From: CAYONZ01 sp964405465
GTDB lineage: Bacteria; Bdellovibrionota; Bdellovibrionia; Bdellovibrionales; JAMPXM01
DNA: 8,589 nucleotides
Assembly (NCBI GenBank): GCA_964405465.1
Contig: CAYONZ010000084.1
Span: 1-8,589, forward strand
Direction: 5' to 3'
Shown here: positions 1-6,859 of the stretch, one piece after another
Numbering within the stretch: position 1 is the stretch's first letter
Layout: each line of letters opens with the position of its first letter
Notes under the pieces: generated by a model
Databases searched by the model: none
Seen by the model: only the letters and a program-made list of their open reading frames with translations
What the model was told of the DNA's origin: nothing
Program-made: the position numbers and the translations under genes

Positions 1-1
1 A

Positions 2-3000
2 CAATCCCGAAATCTGAAGAAAATATTTTTTTCAATTTTTAAGATTCAAAATCCGCTTGAGTTGGACAATTCGAGAGCAGGCTTTCGGGGCACAAATGAA
101 GTTCAAAATGAAAACTTTAATTTTCTTAGATATGCAGGTTTTGAAGTAATTGAAAAATATATTTCAACACAAAAACCATTTAAAGAGTGGGATTTTACCA
201 CTGATGATAAAGGTTCATATCTTCTGCTAAATCAAAAAGCTTCGCCTCCTAAACTTGATGTTGGCTTTTACCTCATCGTCGCCTCCAATGAACGCGTGCC
301 TATAATCAAGCAATCATTGATTTCGGCCACCTATCTCAATGTCACCGATTTTTTTCTCTTCAATCGCCTTGCTCTAGAAGGAGACCCTGAAGATCTTTTG
401 AGTCACAAGGTTCTTGGAAACCCTCAATCGTCGGCCCAAAAGAATTCGGATGAACAAACAGTCCCCGCTTTGCAGACCTTGGCTGTCGACGGAAAAACTG
501 GAATGCCACTTGAAGGCGTCAATGTGCAGATTCGAAAGTTCAATGCTTTTGGCAGCACTGGAGAGACAAAGGACTTGCGCAAGGTGACGCCCGCTATGAC
601 CTCTCGCTTTGGACAGTTAAAAACTTCCATAAAAATGAACGTCAGACCTGAGCAAAGCTCCAACGGAACTTTTGATATTTTTGCCGAAAAAAATTCGCGA
701 TTTGCCTATATTCCAATGCCCATTTCATTCTATTTTTCACAGGAAAACCCATTGCGAGTTTTTGTGGAAACAGATCGACCTATCTACCGACCCGGACAAA
801 CCGTAAAAGGAAAGATCACTGTTTTCGAGCGAATTCCGTATGGATTCCGAACAGTGAATTCTGGAGAACAGATCGAGGTGAAAGCAAGAAATCCCAACAC
901 CGAGTTCTTTTCTAAAAAGGTCTCCACCAACACAAATGGTTCAGCATCGTTTGAATTTGAAATTCCTAAATCTGGTCTACTTGGCAATTACAGCGTCAAA
1001 GCCAGTTATGCCAATCAGAATCTACAAGCAAGTCAATCCTCTGTGGCCGGATTCTCAGTCGAAGAGTATAAACGCCCCGAATTTGAGATTAAACTCAATG
1101 ACACCAAGTCTATCACCTACAATAGTTCCGCCGAGATTTCAGGACATCTGAAATATTACTTTGGCGGGGCTGTCTCCGACGGAGTAGTTAAATACAGAGT
1201 TGAACAAAGAGCCCATATCCCCTGGTATTGTTGGTGGTATTGGGGTCCCACACCTCCACCGAAATTCATTGCAGAGGGAAGCATCAAAACTGGCCGGGAG
1301 GGAGAATTCAAATTTAGTTTTACTCCCAAAGCAATGGACGAAGTCAATTCCACTTCGGGAGCTTCAGACCTTCCAAGCCTTTTTCAGATTTCGATCGAGG
1401 CTCGAGATTCAGGTGGCCGTACCATTGCTGCAAACAAAAGTTTTTTTGCTGATTCCAAAGAGTTCAACATCGTTTTGAACTCAGATCGAGGATTTTTTCG
1501 TGAGAATAGCGACGTGAAAATCAAAACCCAGCTTCTCGATTTAACCGGCAAGGAGTACTCGGCTAACCTACAATATGAAGTCTTTGAGTTGGATAAGCCC
1601 CATGAAAATGAATCGCAAAAAAAATTGCATGATAAATTTCTATCGCCATTACCGACACCTCCTCAACCACTCTCACTCGTGCAGCTCTATAGCGGCACAC
1701 CATCCACACGAAAAATAAGAAGTGGTAACTTATCAATTAAGGCCGGAGACAAGAGCGAACTCACGCTAAGCCCCTTACCAGAAGGAGCCTACCGAATTCG
1801 TTTCACAACGAAAGATCAAAATCTAAAAAAAGTAGAAGGCCAATATGTTTTTCTTGTTGTAGGAAATTTAAAGAAACTTTCGCAGCTCGACCTACCAAGC
1901 CTTACTTTGACAGAAAAGGCAAAATATCAGCCGGCAGAAAAAGCGTCGGTGCTTGTGGGCGCATCTTCGCTGTCTTCTCCCCTCTTCTTCGACATTTTAA
2001 AATCTCGGTTTGTCTTAGAAAGTAAAATTGTTGGGGGTAAGGGATTGCGACTCGTCGAGATTCCAATTGCAAAAAAACACAGTCGGGGGTTTTCAGTTCA
2101 TTGGCAAGCAGCCGAAAATTTCGAAATCTTCGAAGGCCAGACCCAAATCGATGTCCCTGCAGACTCTAAAAAACTCAATCTTAGTGTTGTATATCCAAAA
2201 GAAATGCTGCCAGGGCAATCGCAGAAATGGACACTGCATGTTGAAGATTCAAATCGAAACAAAGTGGCAGCTGAAGCAAGCTTGCGTGTGTTTGATCGGT
2301 CGCTAGAGTACTATAGAAATGATGACACCATAACCCTGTTCAGCTCCCTTTATCCTAGCTCACATCTGCAAGTGGATTTTAGGAACTCCATCGTCAACAG
2401 CAATGGTACATCACTTCCAATTGAAAAAGGCCTATTGAGCGAATTCTACAAACTGATGAATCAATGGATAAGTCCGCCCAAATTTCCGACACTCTTCATT
2501 CAAAGTGATGATGTTTACATGCGAGGGAACTCCAGGTTTGCGATGAGCGATGGAGCACTGGCTGGCGCCATGTCTGGACCCGCAGCAATGAGTGAGAAAG
2601 CGACGGCAAAAGGCAACGACAAATCAGCAAGCAACGCAGCTGAGATCGCCTCGACATCTCAATCTACAGCTCCTGAGCCACGACATAACTTTGCGGAAAC
2701 CGGATTTTTTAATTCGCAAATACTAGCTCCTCAAGGTGTAGGCATTGTTCACTTTAACATTCCTGAACAGCTCACCTCGTGGAGGATTCTAGCCTCTGCA
2801 CATACACGTGATGGAAAAGTCGGAAATTTCAGTGCCGAGAGTGTTACCCGTAAAAATCTCATGGTGCGAGCGGAGATTCCGAGATTTTTGCGGGAGAGTG
2901 ACCAGTCTTTTATTACAGCAGTGGTCCATAATGAATCTGCAAAGTCCCTCAACGGACAGGTCAAATTGGAAATCTTGCTAGGCAATTCAGATCAAGCAAA

Positions 3001-4975
3001 AAATTTCGGATTAAAAGATCTGAGTTTGAATTTTCAGGTCAGCGCGCATTCGCACAAGCCCTTTACCTGGAAAGTTGTCACGCCAACAGGAATTTCAACA
3101 TACAAGATTCGCGTCACGGTACTCGCAAAATCGAATGAGACCAAACAGATGACCTTAACTGACAGTGAAGAACGTGAATTACCAGTTTTACCATCACGAG
3201 AACGGTTGATAGAAAGTACGTTTGCCGCTTTAAGTGGAAATGTTCAAAAGAGCTTAATGCTTACAAGTTTTTCTGACGTTGATTCTACGCAGAGTAACGA
3301 ACGCATTGATGTTAAAATTGAGCCACAACTTGCTCTTTCTATTCTCAATAGCCTGCCGTTTCTTATTCAATACCCATGCGAAGGAACCGAACAAATTGTA
3401 AATCGCTATGTACCGCTCGCGATTGTGCATGGGTTTTTTAGCAAGTTTCCAAAACTCGCAGACACTGTCGCCAAGATTCCAAAACGCAAAACCATAAGCC
3501 CGGCCTGGAGCTCTGACGATCCACAGAGACTGATTCATCTCGCCGAGTCTCCGTGGGTACAACAAGCCAAAGGATCTGAGTCAGAATATCCGGTGACTGA
3601 CCTCTTGAATCCTCAGTTGGTTGCATTGGAAAAAGAAAGAAGTCTCAGTGACCTCGGCCGACGCCAGCTCCCCTCGGGAGGCTTTCCTTGGTATCCAGGC
3701 GGTAAAGAAGATTTATTTATTACACTAAATGTTCTCGAAGGGTTGGCTCAAGCAAAGATTTATGGAATCGAGATACCAAAAAATCTAGCCGATCAGGCCA
3801 TCAACTATGTCATGCAGAAAGTTCCGGAACTTTTGACATCCGAACACCGTGACCTTACGACTCTTATGTACAGCAGTTTTATATTGTCCTCTTTCGGAAG
3901 TGACTTCACTCTTGCAAAAGAGCGTTCAGATTTTACTCAAAAAGCAATGCAGTTCGCTGACAAGAACTCAAAGAACCTTGCGCCAATTGGACTTGCTTAT
4001 GCCGCGTGGATTTATAATCGACTGAATGATAAGGCGCATGCCGAAAGCTATCTCGCCAGAGCTCTCGACGGATCTGCCAAGGACCCAGTGTCTGGGGTTT
4101 ATTGGGCACCAGAAAAAAACTCATGGCTTTGGTACAACGACAGTGTCGGCAAGCATGCCTTCTTCTTACGAGTGCTCTTGATGATGCATCCCGAGGACAA
4201 AAGAATTCCAGGAATGGTGCAATGGCTACTCTTCAATCGCAAAGGCAATGAGTGGAAATCAACGCGTGCATCTGCGGCCGCCATTTACTCACTTTTGGAT
4301 TTTATGAAATCAACTGGTTCTTTGGATCGAACTGAAGAATTCGAACTCACATGGGGAAACAGATCGGAAGGATTTAAAGTCGAGGCTTTGAATTGGCTCG
4401 CTCAACCATTCTCATTTTCGAAGACTGGCCCCAACATCACACCTGATGATCGAGAAATAAAACTTCGCAAACAAGGGCCTGGACTCACCTTTGCCTCGGC
4501 GACTCGAATTTATTCGACCGAAAAAATTCAATCTTCTTCGGGACCGAATTCAGAATCCGTTTTAAAAATAGAGAGAAAATATTTTTTGCGTTCCTCTTTG
4601 AATGGCGAGATGGTTTTGCTGCCACTTCAATCGGGAGACAAAATTCATGTGGGCGATCAGGTGGAAGTGCAAATTAAGATCAACTCAAACTCACAGTTTG
4701 AGTACTTGCATCTCAAAGATCCACGAGGCGCGGGATTTGAAAGTGAAGTGCTCACCAGTGAATGGTCTTGGGATTCACTGGCGCGCTATGAAGAGCCTCG
4801 TGATTCGTTGATGAATTTCTTTGTCAGTTGGCTACCCCATGGTGAATATGTTTTGCGCCACCGCATGCGCGCCACTACACCTGGTAGCTATCGAATTGGG
4901 TCAGCACTTTTGCAGTCCATGTACGCTCCCGAATTTACGGCTCGGTCGTCGGGAATGATTTTGAACGTCGAGTAA
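2..4975 (+). CDS. Bacterial alpha-2-macroglobulin family protein, 5' end outside the window
   Basis: Large periplasmic protease-trap protein of the bacterial alpha-2-macroglobulin (A2M) family, thought to protect the envelope by entrapping proteases. The frame is open from base 2, so the true start and signal peptide lie upstream. The first start-like codon, TTG at 62, has no ribosome site and falls inside the homologous region. Numbering residues from that TTG: MG2 hallmark TDRPIYRPGQTV (237-248); MG3 hallmark EEYKRPEFE (334-342); aromatic cluster WYCWWYWG (388-395); an Ala/Ser/Met-rich low-complexity stretch (about 820-874) where a bait region would sit; MG7/A2M domain with LTSWRI (904-909); thioester region YPCEGTEQ (1104-1111); alpha/alpha toroid with GGFPWYPGG (from about 1206) and WKSTRA (from 1398); and a C-terminal receptor-binding-like MG domain ending near MYAPEF (1620). 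The stop is TAA at 4973-4975. The thioester cysteine position is Gly1108, with a Cys two residues earlier, so covalent trapping is doubtful. The pbpC partner often found beside such genes is not downstream. Family call is secure; substrate is unknown. Confidence 0.93.
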   Translation, partial: QSRNLKKIFFSIFKIQNPLELDNSRAGFRGTNEVQNENFNFLRYAGFEVIEKYISTQKPFKEWDFTTDDKGSYLLLNQKASPPKLDVGFYLIVASNERVPIIKQSLISATYLNVTDFFLFNRLALEGDPEDLLSHKVLGNPQSSAQKNSDEQTVPALQTLAVDGKTGMPLEGVNVQIRKFNAFGSTGETKDLRKVTPAMTSRFGQLKTSIKMNVRPEQSSNGTFDIFAEKNSRFAYIPMPISFYFSQENPLRVFVETDRPIYRPGQTVKGKITVFERIPYGFRTVNSGEQIEVKARNPNTEFFSKKVSTNTNGSASFEFEIPKSGLLGNYSVKASYANQNLQASQSSVAGFSVEEYKRPEFEIKLNDTKSITYNSSAEISGHLKYYFGGAVSDGVVKYRVEQRAHIPWYCWWYWGPTPPPKFIAEGSIKTGREGEFKFSFTPKAMDEVNSTSGASDLPSLFQISIEARDSGGRTIAANKSFFADSKEFNIVLNSDRGFFRENSDVKIKTQLLDLTGKEYSANLQYEVFELDKPHENESQKKLHDKFLSPLPTPPQPLSLVQLYSGTPSTRKIRSGNLSIKAGDKSELTLSPLPEGAYRIRFTTKDQNLKKVEGQYVFLVVGNLKKLSQLDLPSLTLTEKAKYQPAEKASVLVGASSLSSPLFFDILKSRFVLESKIVGGKGLRLVEIPIAKKHSRGFSVHWQAAENFEIFEGQTQIDVPADSKKLNLSVVYPKEMLPGQSQKWTLHVEDSNRNKVAAEASLRVFDRSLEYYRNDDTITLFSSLYPSSHLQVDFRNSIVNSNGTSLPIEKGLLSEFYKLMNQWISPPKFPTLFIQSDDVYMRGNSRFAMSDGALAGAMSGPAAMSEKATAKGNDKSASNAAEIASTSQSTAPEPRHNFAETGFFNSQILAPQGVGIVHFNIPEQLTSWRILASAHTRDGKVGNFSAESVTRKNLMVRAEIPRFLRESDQSFITAVVHNESAKSLNGQVKLEILLGNSDQAKNFGLKDLSLNFQVSAHSHKPFTWKVVTPTGISTYKIRVTVLAKSNETKQMTLTDSEERELPVLPSRERLIESTFAALSGNVQKSLMLTSFSDVDSTQSNERIDVKIEPQLALSILNSLPFLIQYPCEGTEQIVNRYVPLAIVHGFFSKFPKLADTVAKIPKRKTISPAWSSDDPQRLIHLAESPWVQQAKGSESEYPVTDLLNPQLVALEKERSLSDLGRRQLPSGGFPWYPGGKEDLFITLNVLEGLAQAKIYGIEIPKNLADQAINYVMQKVPELLTSEHRDLTTLMYSSFILSSFGSDFTLAKERSDFTQKAMQFADKNSKNLAPIGLAYAAWIYNRLNDKAHAESYLARALDGSAKDPVSGVYWAPEKNSWLWYNDSVGKHAFFLRVLLMMHPEDKRIPGMVQWLLFNRKGNEWKSTRASAAAIYSLLDFMKSTGSLDRTEEFELTWGNRSEGFKVEALNWLAQPFSFSKTGPNITPDDREIKLRKQGPGLTFASATRIYSTEKIQSSSGPNSESVLKIERKYFLRSSLNGEMVLLPLQSGDKIHVGDQVEVQIKINSNSQFEYLHLKDPRGAGFESEVLTSEWSWDSLARYEEPRDSLMNFFVSWLPHGEYVLRHRMRATTPGSYRIGSALLQSMYAPEFTARSSGMILNVE
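2519..2683 (+). other. Candidate bait region (low-complexity segment) of the macroglobulin
   Basis: This stretch encodes about 55 residues rich in Ala, Ser, Met, Gly and Lys, with little hydrophobic character. It contrasts with the beta-domain sequence on both sides. It lies just before the MG7/A2M domain. In A2M proteins the protease-cleavable bait region precedes that domain, and a flexible exposed linker is what a bait needs. The low complexity is seen directly; the bait role is inferred from position. Confidence 0.45.
3371..3394 (+). other. Degenerate thioester motif of the macroglobulin
   Basis: The codons read Tyr-Pro-Cys-Glu-Gly-Thr-Glu-Gln. Thioester-forming bacterial A2Ms typically have Tyr-Pro-Tyr-(Gly/Glu)-Cys-x-Glu-Gln, where Cys and the final Gln form the bond. 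The Gln and its preceding Glu are kept, but the Cys position is Gly (GGA, 3383-3385) and a Cys (TGC, 3377-3379) replaces the Tyr two residues earlier. The Cys-Gln spacing is therefore two residues longer than normal. A standard thioester is unlikely to form, although the shifted Cys could have another role. Confidence 0.7.
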
Positions 4976-4997
4976 TTGGCAATTTGAAATTGTCTAT

Positions 4998-5040
4998 CCT
5001 GAGAGGTGCTCCAAATTTGGCCAAACTTTTCGCTCTCAGG
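4998..5040 (+). other. Intergenic stem-loop with nested palindrome
   Basis: A perfect 8-bp inverted repeat, CCTGAGAG (4998-5005) and CTCTCAGG (5033-5040), begins 22 bases after the macroglobulin stop. The 27-base interval contains a perfect 10-bp palindrome, CCAAATTTGG (5011-5020). No T-run follows, so it is not a classical intrinsic terminator. It could be a 3'-end processing or stabilising structure, a Rho-dependent termination element, or a protein-binding site. Confidence 0.5.
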
Positions 5041-5092
5041 TTTGCAAGCATTGTTGTTCTCAGCTAGAGTTAGAGTACATCCCCATTTTGCT

Positions 5093-5118
5093 GGCCTAAT
5101 GCTCAGAGGCAATAGGCC
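5093..5118 (+). other. Intergenic hairpin upstream of the lipoprotein gene
   Basis: GGCCTA (5093-5098) pairs with TAGGCC (5113-5118). After one A-A mismatch, TGC pairs with GCA, leaving a six-base loop. This gives nine base pairs, seven of them G-C. No T-run follows. Its site, 57 bases before the lipoprotein start codon, suits either termination of the macroglobulin transcript or 5'-UTR structure of the next gene. Which of these applies cannot be decided from the sequence. Confidence 0.45.
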
Positions 5119-5174
5119 TCCGACCAAATGTGGACACGCCTTAGAAAAATCTCTTTAGAGTTTGAGGAGTTCTC

Positions 5175-5684
5175 ATGTTTTTTTTCAGATTTCAGAAAAG
5201 TCTCGCTCGCTTTTTCTTGTTAAGCATGTCTCTGGCAAGCCTGGTGGCTTGCTCGACATTCAGTAAAAAAGAATGCGAGAGCATTGATTACAAAGCGCTC
5301 GGATACAAAGACGGCCAGGCTGGTGACGATCCCGATAGAAGTTTGGCGTTCTATCGCGAAAAGTGCCAACAAGAACATGGTGTTCCGGTCAACGAAACCC
5401 TTTTTCGCGAGTCCTATACCGAAGGCCTTAAAGTCTACTGCACTCCAGAGAGACAGAGAGAGCTTGGCCTGGGTGGACATTATTTCAAACAGCAACTCTG
5501 TCCTTCTGATAAATCCATGGCCTTGGCTTCTAATAACAAAGAGGGACGCTATTCATTTCTTGAAAGCCAATACGCTTTGTTAACTCAAAAAGTGAGAGAC
5601 CTTGAACGGGCAAATTCATCACAAGCCAATCAAATTAATTACCTTCGTCGCGAAAACGAAGATCTTCGCAAAAGGTGTAAATGA
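5175..5684 (+). CDS. DUF2799-like lipoprotein with C-terminal coiled coil
   Basis: A 169-residue predicted lipoprotein. The N-terminus has basic residues (Arg5, Lys8, Arg12), a hydrophobic stretch (about 13-25) and a lipobox Leu-Val-Ala-Cys with the acylated cysteine at position 26, so export and lipidation are expected. Ser27 after the Cys suggests outer-membrane sorting under the usual +2 rule. The mature part matches the layout of DUF2799: GYKDGQAGDD near 43-52, a Cys at the end of a helix (REKC), a second repeat-like segment ending YCTPE with a Gly-rich run after it, and a last Cys-Pro. Residues about 127-169 form a charged heptad-like coiled coil (LESQYALL to ENEDLRKRC), which is not part of the usual domain. 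The start is set by GAGGAG at 5164-5169, five bases before ATG. Function is unknown; the coiled coil suggests oligomerisation or partner binding. Confidence 0.88.
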   Translation: MFFFRFQKSLARFFLLSMSLASLVACSTFSKKECESIDYKALGYKDGQAGDDPDRSLAFYREKCQQEHGVPVNETLFRESYTEGLKVYCTPERQRELGLGGHYFKQQLCPSDKSMALASNNKEGRYSFLESQYALLTQKVRDLERANSSQANQINYLRRENEDLRKRCK

Positions 5685-5692
5685 GTTTTTGT

Positions 5693-5722
5693 GCGAGACT
5701 CTCGACTTTTGACTGGTCTCGC
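5693..5722 (+). other. Hairpin after the lipoprotein gene, possible terminator without U-tract
   Basis: GCGAGAC (5693-5699) and GTCTCGC (5716-5722) are perfect 7-bp inverted arms with a 16-base loop, starting eight bases after the stop codon. The following sequence is a CTCGCT repeat rather than a T-run, so intrinsic termination is uncertain. The position suggests it marks the lipoprotein transcript's 3' end. Confidence 0.45.
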
Positions 5723-5811
5723 TCTCGCTCGTAACCTATTAAATAAATTAAGATTTTAACAGACACTTCAACCACTATTAAAAACTAGACCTCAAAGCTC
5801 CGTCCCCCCTC

Positions 5812-5840
5812 TTGACTTACAATAAACTTACACATAACTT
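5812..5840 (+). promoter_or_regulatory. Candidate lexA promoter
   Basis: TTGACT (5812-5817) matches a sigma-70 -35 box at five of six bases. A weak -10, TAACTT (5835-5840, three of six), follows with a 17-base spacer. Initiation would fall near 5847, leaving a leader of about 90 bases. The -35 box overlaps the first ACTTAC repeat and the -10 overlaps the third, so a repressor on the array would block polymerase. The -10 is poor, so the exact promoter is uncertain. Confidence 0.4.
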
Positions 5841-5875
5841 ACTTTTAACTTACACAGTGAAAATTAGGTGTAAGT
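5815..5875 (+). promoter_or_regulatory. Phased array of ACTTAC half-sites, probable LexA operator
   Basis: ACTTAC occurs at 5815-5820, 5826-5831, 5837-5842 and 5848-5853, exactly every 11 bp. An inverted copy, GTAAGT, lies at 5870-5875, centred 22 bp after the last one, so all five share one 11-bp register and one face of the helix. The last direct copy and the inverted copy belong to longer 9-bp arms, AACTTACAC (5847-5855) and GTGTAAGTT (5868-5876). Within the array, TTACACAGTGA (5850-5860) differs by one base from TTAC-N3-GTAA, the Bdellovibrio LexA operator as I recall it. It sits directly upstream of lexA, so autoregulation is the natural reading. The repeats are seen directly; LexA binding is inferred. 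Confidence 0.72.
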
Positions 5876-5938
5876 TTTAGATGTGAGGCGGTTTTACATC
5901 AAGAGCATCAAGAGATTTCATCAATCGACGGAGGCAAG

Positions 5939-6763
5939 ATGACAGGTAAAGTGATTCCAAACAAACTACATTTGCCACAACCACTTTCTCTAAAAGAAAA
6001 GCAGGTGCTTGAGTTTCTTGAAACCTATATTCGCACCCAAGGTATCTCTCCTTCTTATCAAGAAATTTGCAATCATTTTGGTTTTGCTTCATTTAATTCA
6101 GTACAAAGATATCTGAAGCAGCTGGAGACCAAAAAATATCTTCGCCTTCCTCCGTCTAATCAAAAACGAGGCCTCACTCTTTTACGACCAGCCTCGTCTT
6201 TGCAAAATTTTATGCAAGAGTCCCTAGATGAACAAACCAAGAACCTCTCGCAAGTGAGAGCTTCAGACGCAGGTCGAATTTCGAGTTTATCGCCATCGAT
6301 TAACTCAAGATCCACATCGGCCCCTCCAACTGCGCCTGAGGCTCTCACGCTTCCTTTACTTGGTAGAGTCGCAGCGGGTGCTCCTATCGAAGCATTTGAA
6401 TACGATGAGTTCATCGATGTTCCGGCCAGCCTTGTTCGCAACGCTTCGATGACTTACGCTCTTCGAGTGCAGGGACAATCGATGATTGAAGATGGCATAT
6501 TCGATGGTGATATTATCCTTGTACAAAAGCAGTCTTCAGCGAGCAACGGCGAAATCGTTGTCGCGGTCGTCGACGAAGAAGCCACAGTCAAAAGATTCTT
6601 TTCACACGAAAAAATCAGTATCGATGATGAAAGTCAGAAAAAATTGAAAAAGAAAATGATCGAATTACGACCGGCCAACGCCAAGATGCAACCCATGTGG
6701 TTTCAGCCTCAACAAGTTCAGATTCGGGGGATTGTTGTTGGGTTAATTCGCAAATTTTCATAG
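5939..6763 (+). CDS. lexA: LexA repressor, SOS response autoprotease
   Basis: Transcriptional repressor of the SOS regulon (S24 family). RecA filaments stimulate its self-cleavage and so induce damage genes. The 274 residues contain a winged helix-turn-helix (about 16-82; SPSYQEICNHFGF then the recognition helix around SFNSVQRYLKQLE), the Ala146-Gly147 cleavage bond in GRVAAGAPIEA, catalytic Ser181 in GQSMIEDGIFDGD, and Lys218 in EATVKRFF. All catalytic elements are present. It is about 70 residues longer than E. coli LexA. The extra length is mainly a Ser/Thr/Pro/Gln-rich linker (about 85-135) and a Lys-rich insertion (about 222-240) in the C-terminal domain. In the recognition helix, the positions of E. 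coli Glu44 and Glu45 are Gln56 and Arg57, which fits an operator other than CTGT. The ATG is supported by GGAGG at 5930-5934, and the next in-frame Met is residue 92. A phased operator array precedes the gene. Confidence 0.96.
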   Translation: MTGKVIPNKLHLPQPLSLKEKQVLEFLETYIRTQGISPSYQEICNHFGFASFNSVQRYLKQLETKKYLRLPPSNQKRGLTLLRPASSLQNFMQESLDEQTKNLSQVRASDAGRISSLSPSINSRSTSAPPTAPEALTLPLLGRVAAGAPIEAFEYDEFIDVPASLVRNASMTYALRVQGQSMIEDGIFDGDIILVQKQSSASNGEIVVAVVDEEATVKRFFSHEKISIDDESQKKLKKKMIELRPANAKMQPMWFQPQQVQIRGIVVGLIRKFS

Positions 6764-6770
6764 GGCGTAG

Positions 6771-6785
6771 ACTCACTTGGTAGGC
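6771..6785 (+). promoter_or_regulatory. Degenerate LexA-like site before imuA
   Basis: ACTCAC-TTG-GTAGGC is an imperfect version of ACTTAC-N3-GTAAGT, with nine of twelve half-site bases matching. The core TCAC-N3-GTAG matches TTAC-N3-GTAA at six of eight bases. It overlaps an 8-bp palindrome, TAGGCCTA (6781-6788), and abuts TAAAAT (6787-6792), a plausible -10 box, but no matching -35 is evident. It lies between the lexA stop and imuA. If real, it would put imuAB under LexA; the match alone is weak. Confidence 0.35.
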
Positions 6786-6850
6786 CTAAAATAATTTTAA
6801 TTTTGTCAAACTTCTGAAGCTAATCAGCGGATCTTAAAAGAATTCAGAAA

Positions 6851-6857
6851 AGGGGAG
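6851..6857 (+). promoter_or_regulatory. Ribosome binding site of imuA with very short spacing
   Basis: AGGGGAG is a good Shine-Dalgarno match but ends only two bases before the GTG at 6860, shorter than the usual five to nine. No ATG lies downstream at a sensible distance (the next Met codon is residue 64) and no better start lies upstream in frame. GTG is therefore kept, probably as an inefficient start. Confidence 0.5.
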
Positions 6858-6859
6858 CC

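Noticed and set aside
62..64. TTG as the start codon of the macroglobulin
   Set aside because: The frame stays open to base 2, there is no ribosome site before it, and the protein lacks a signal peptide from this point, so the real start is upstream of the window.
2844..2853. TTAC-CC-GTAA, resembling a LexA-type palindrome
   Set aside because: The spacer is two bases instead of three and it lies deep inside the macroglobulin coding sequence, so it is most likely chance.
3254..3565. 103-codon antisense open frame
   Set aside because: It is opposite the conserved thioester region of the macroglobulin and its translation has no family features.
5051..5081. Possible sigma-70 promoter for the lipoprotein gene (TTGTTC, then TACATC)
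   Set aside because: Both hexamers match poorly and the spacer is 16 bases; nothing sets it apart from chance in this gap.
5815..5853. CRISPR array or replication-origin iterons
   Set aside because: Repeats are six bases with five-base spacers, far too short for CRISPR, and there is no replication initiator gene or AT-rich unwinding element; position in front of lexA fits an operator.
6811..6819. CTTCTGAAG inverted repeat as a lexA terminator
   Set aside because: The arms are only four bases with a single-base centre and no T-run follows; it cannot form a terminator hairpin.
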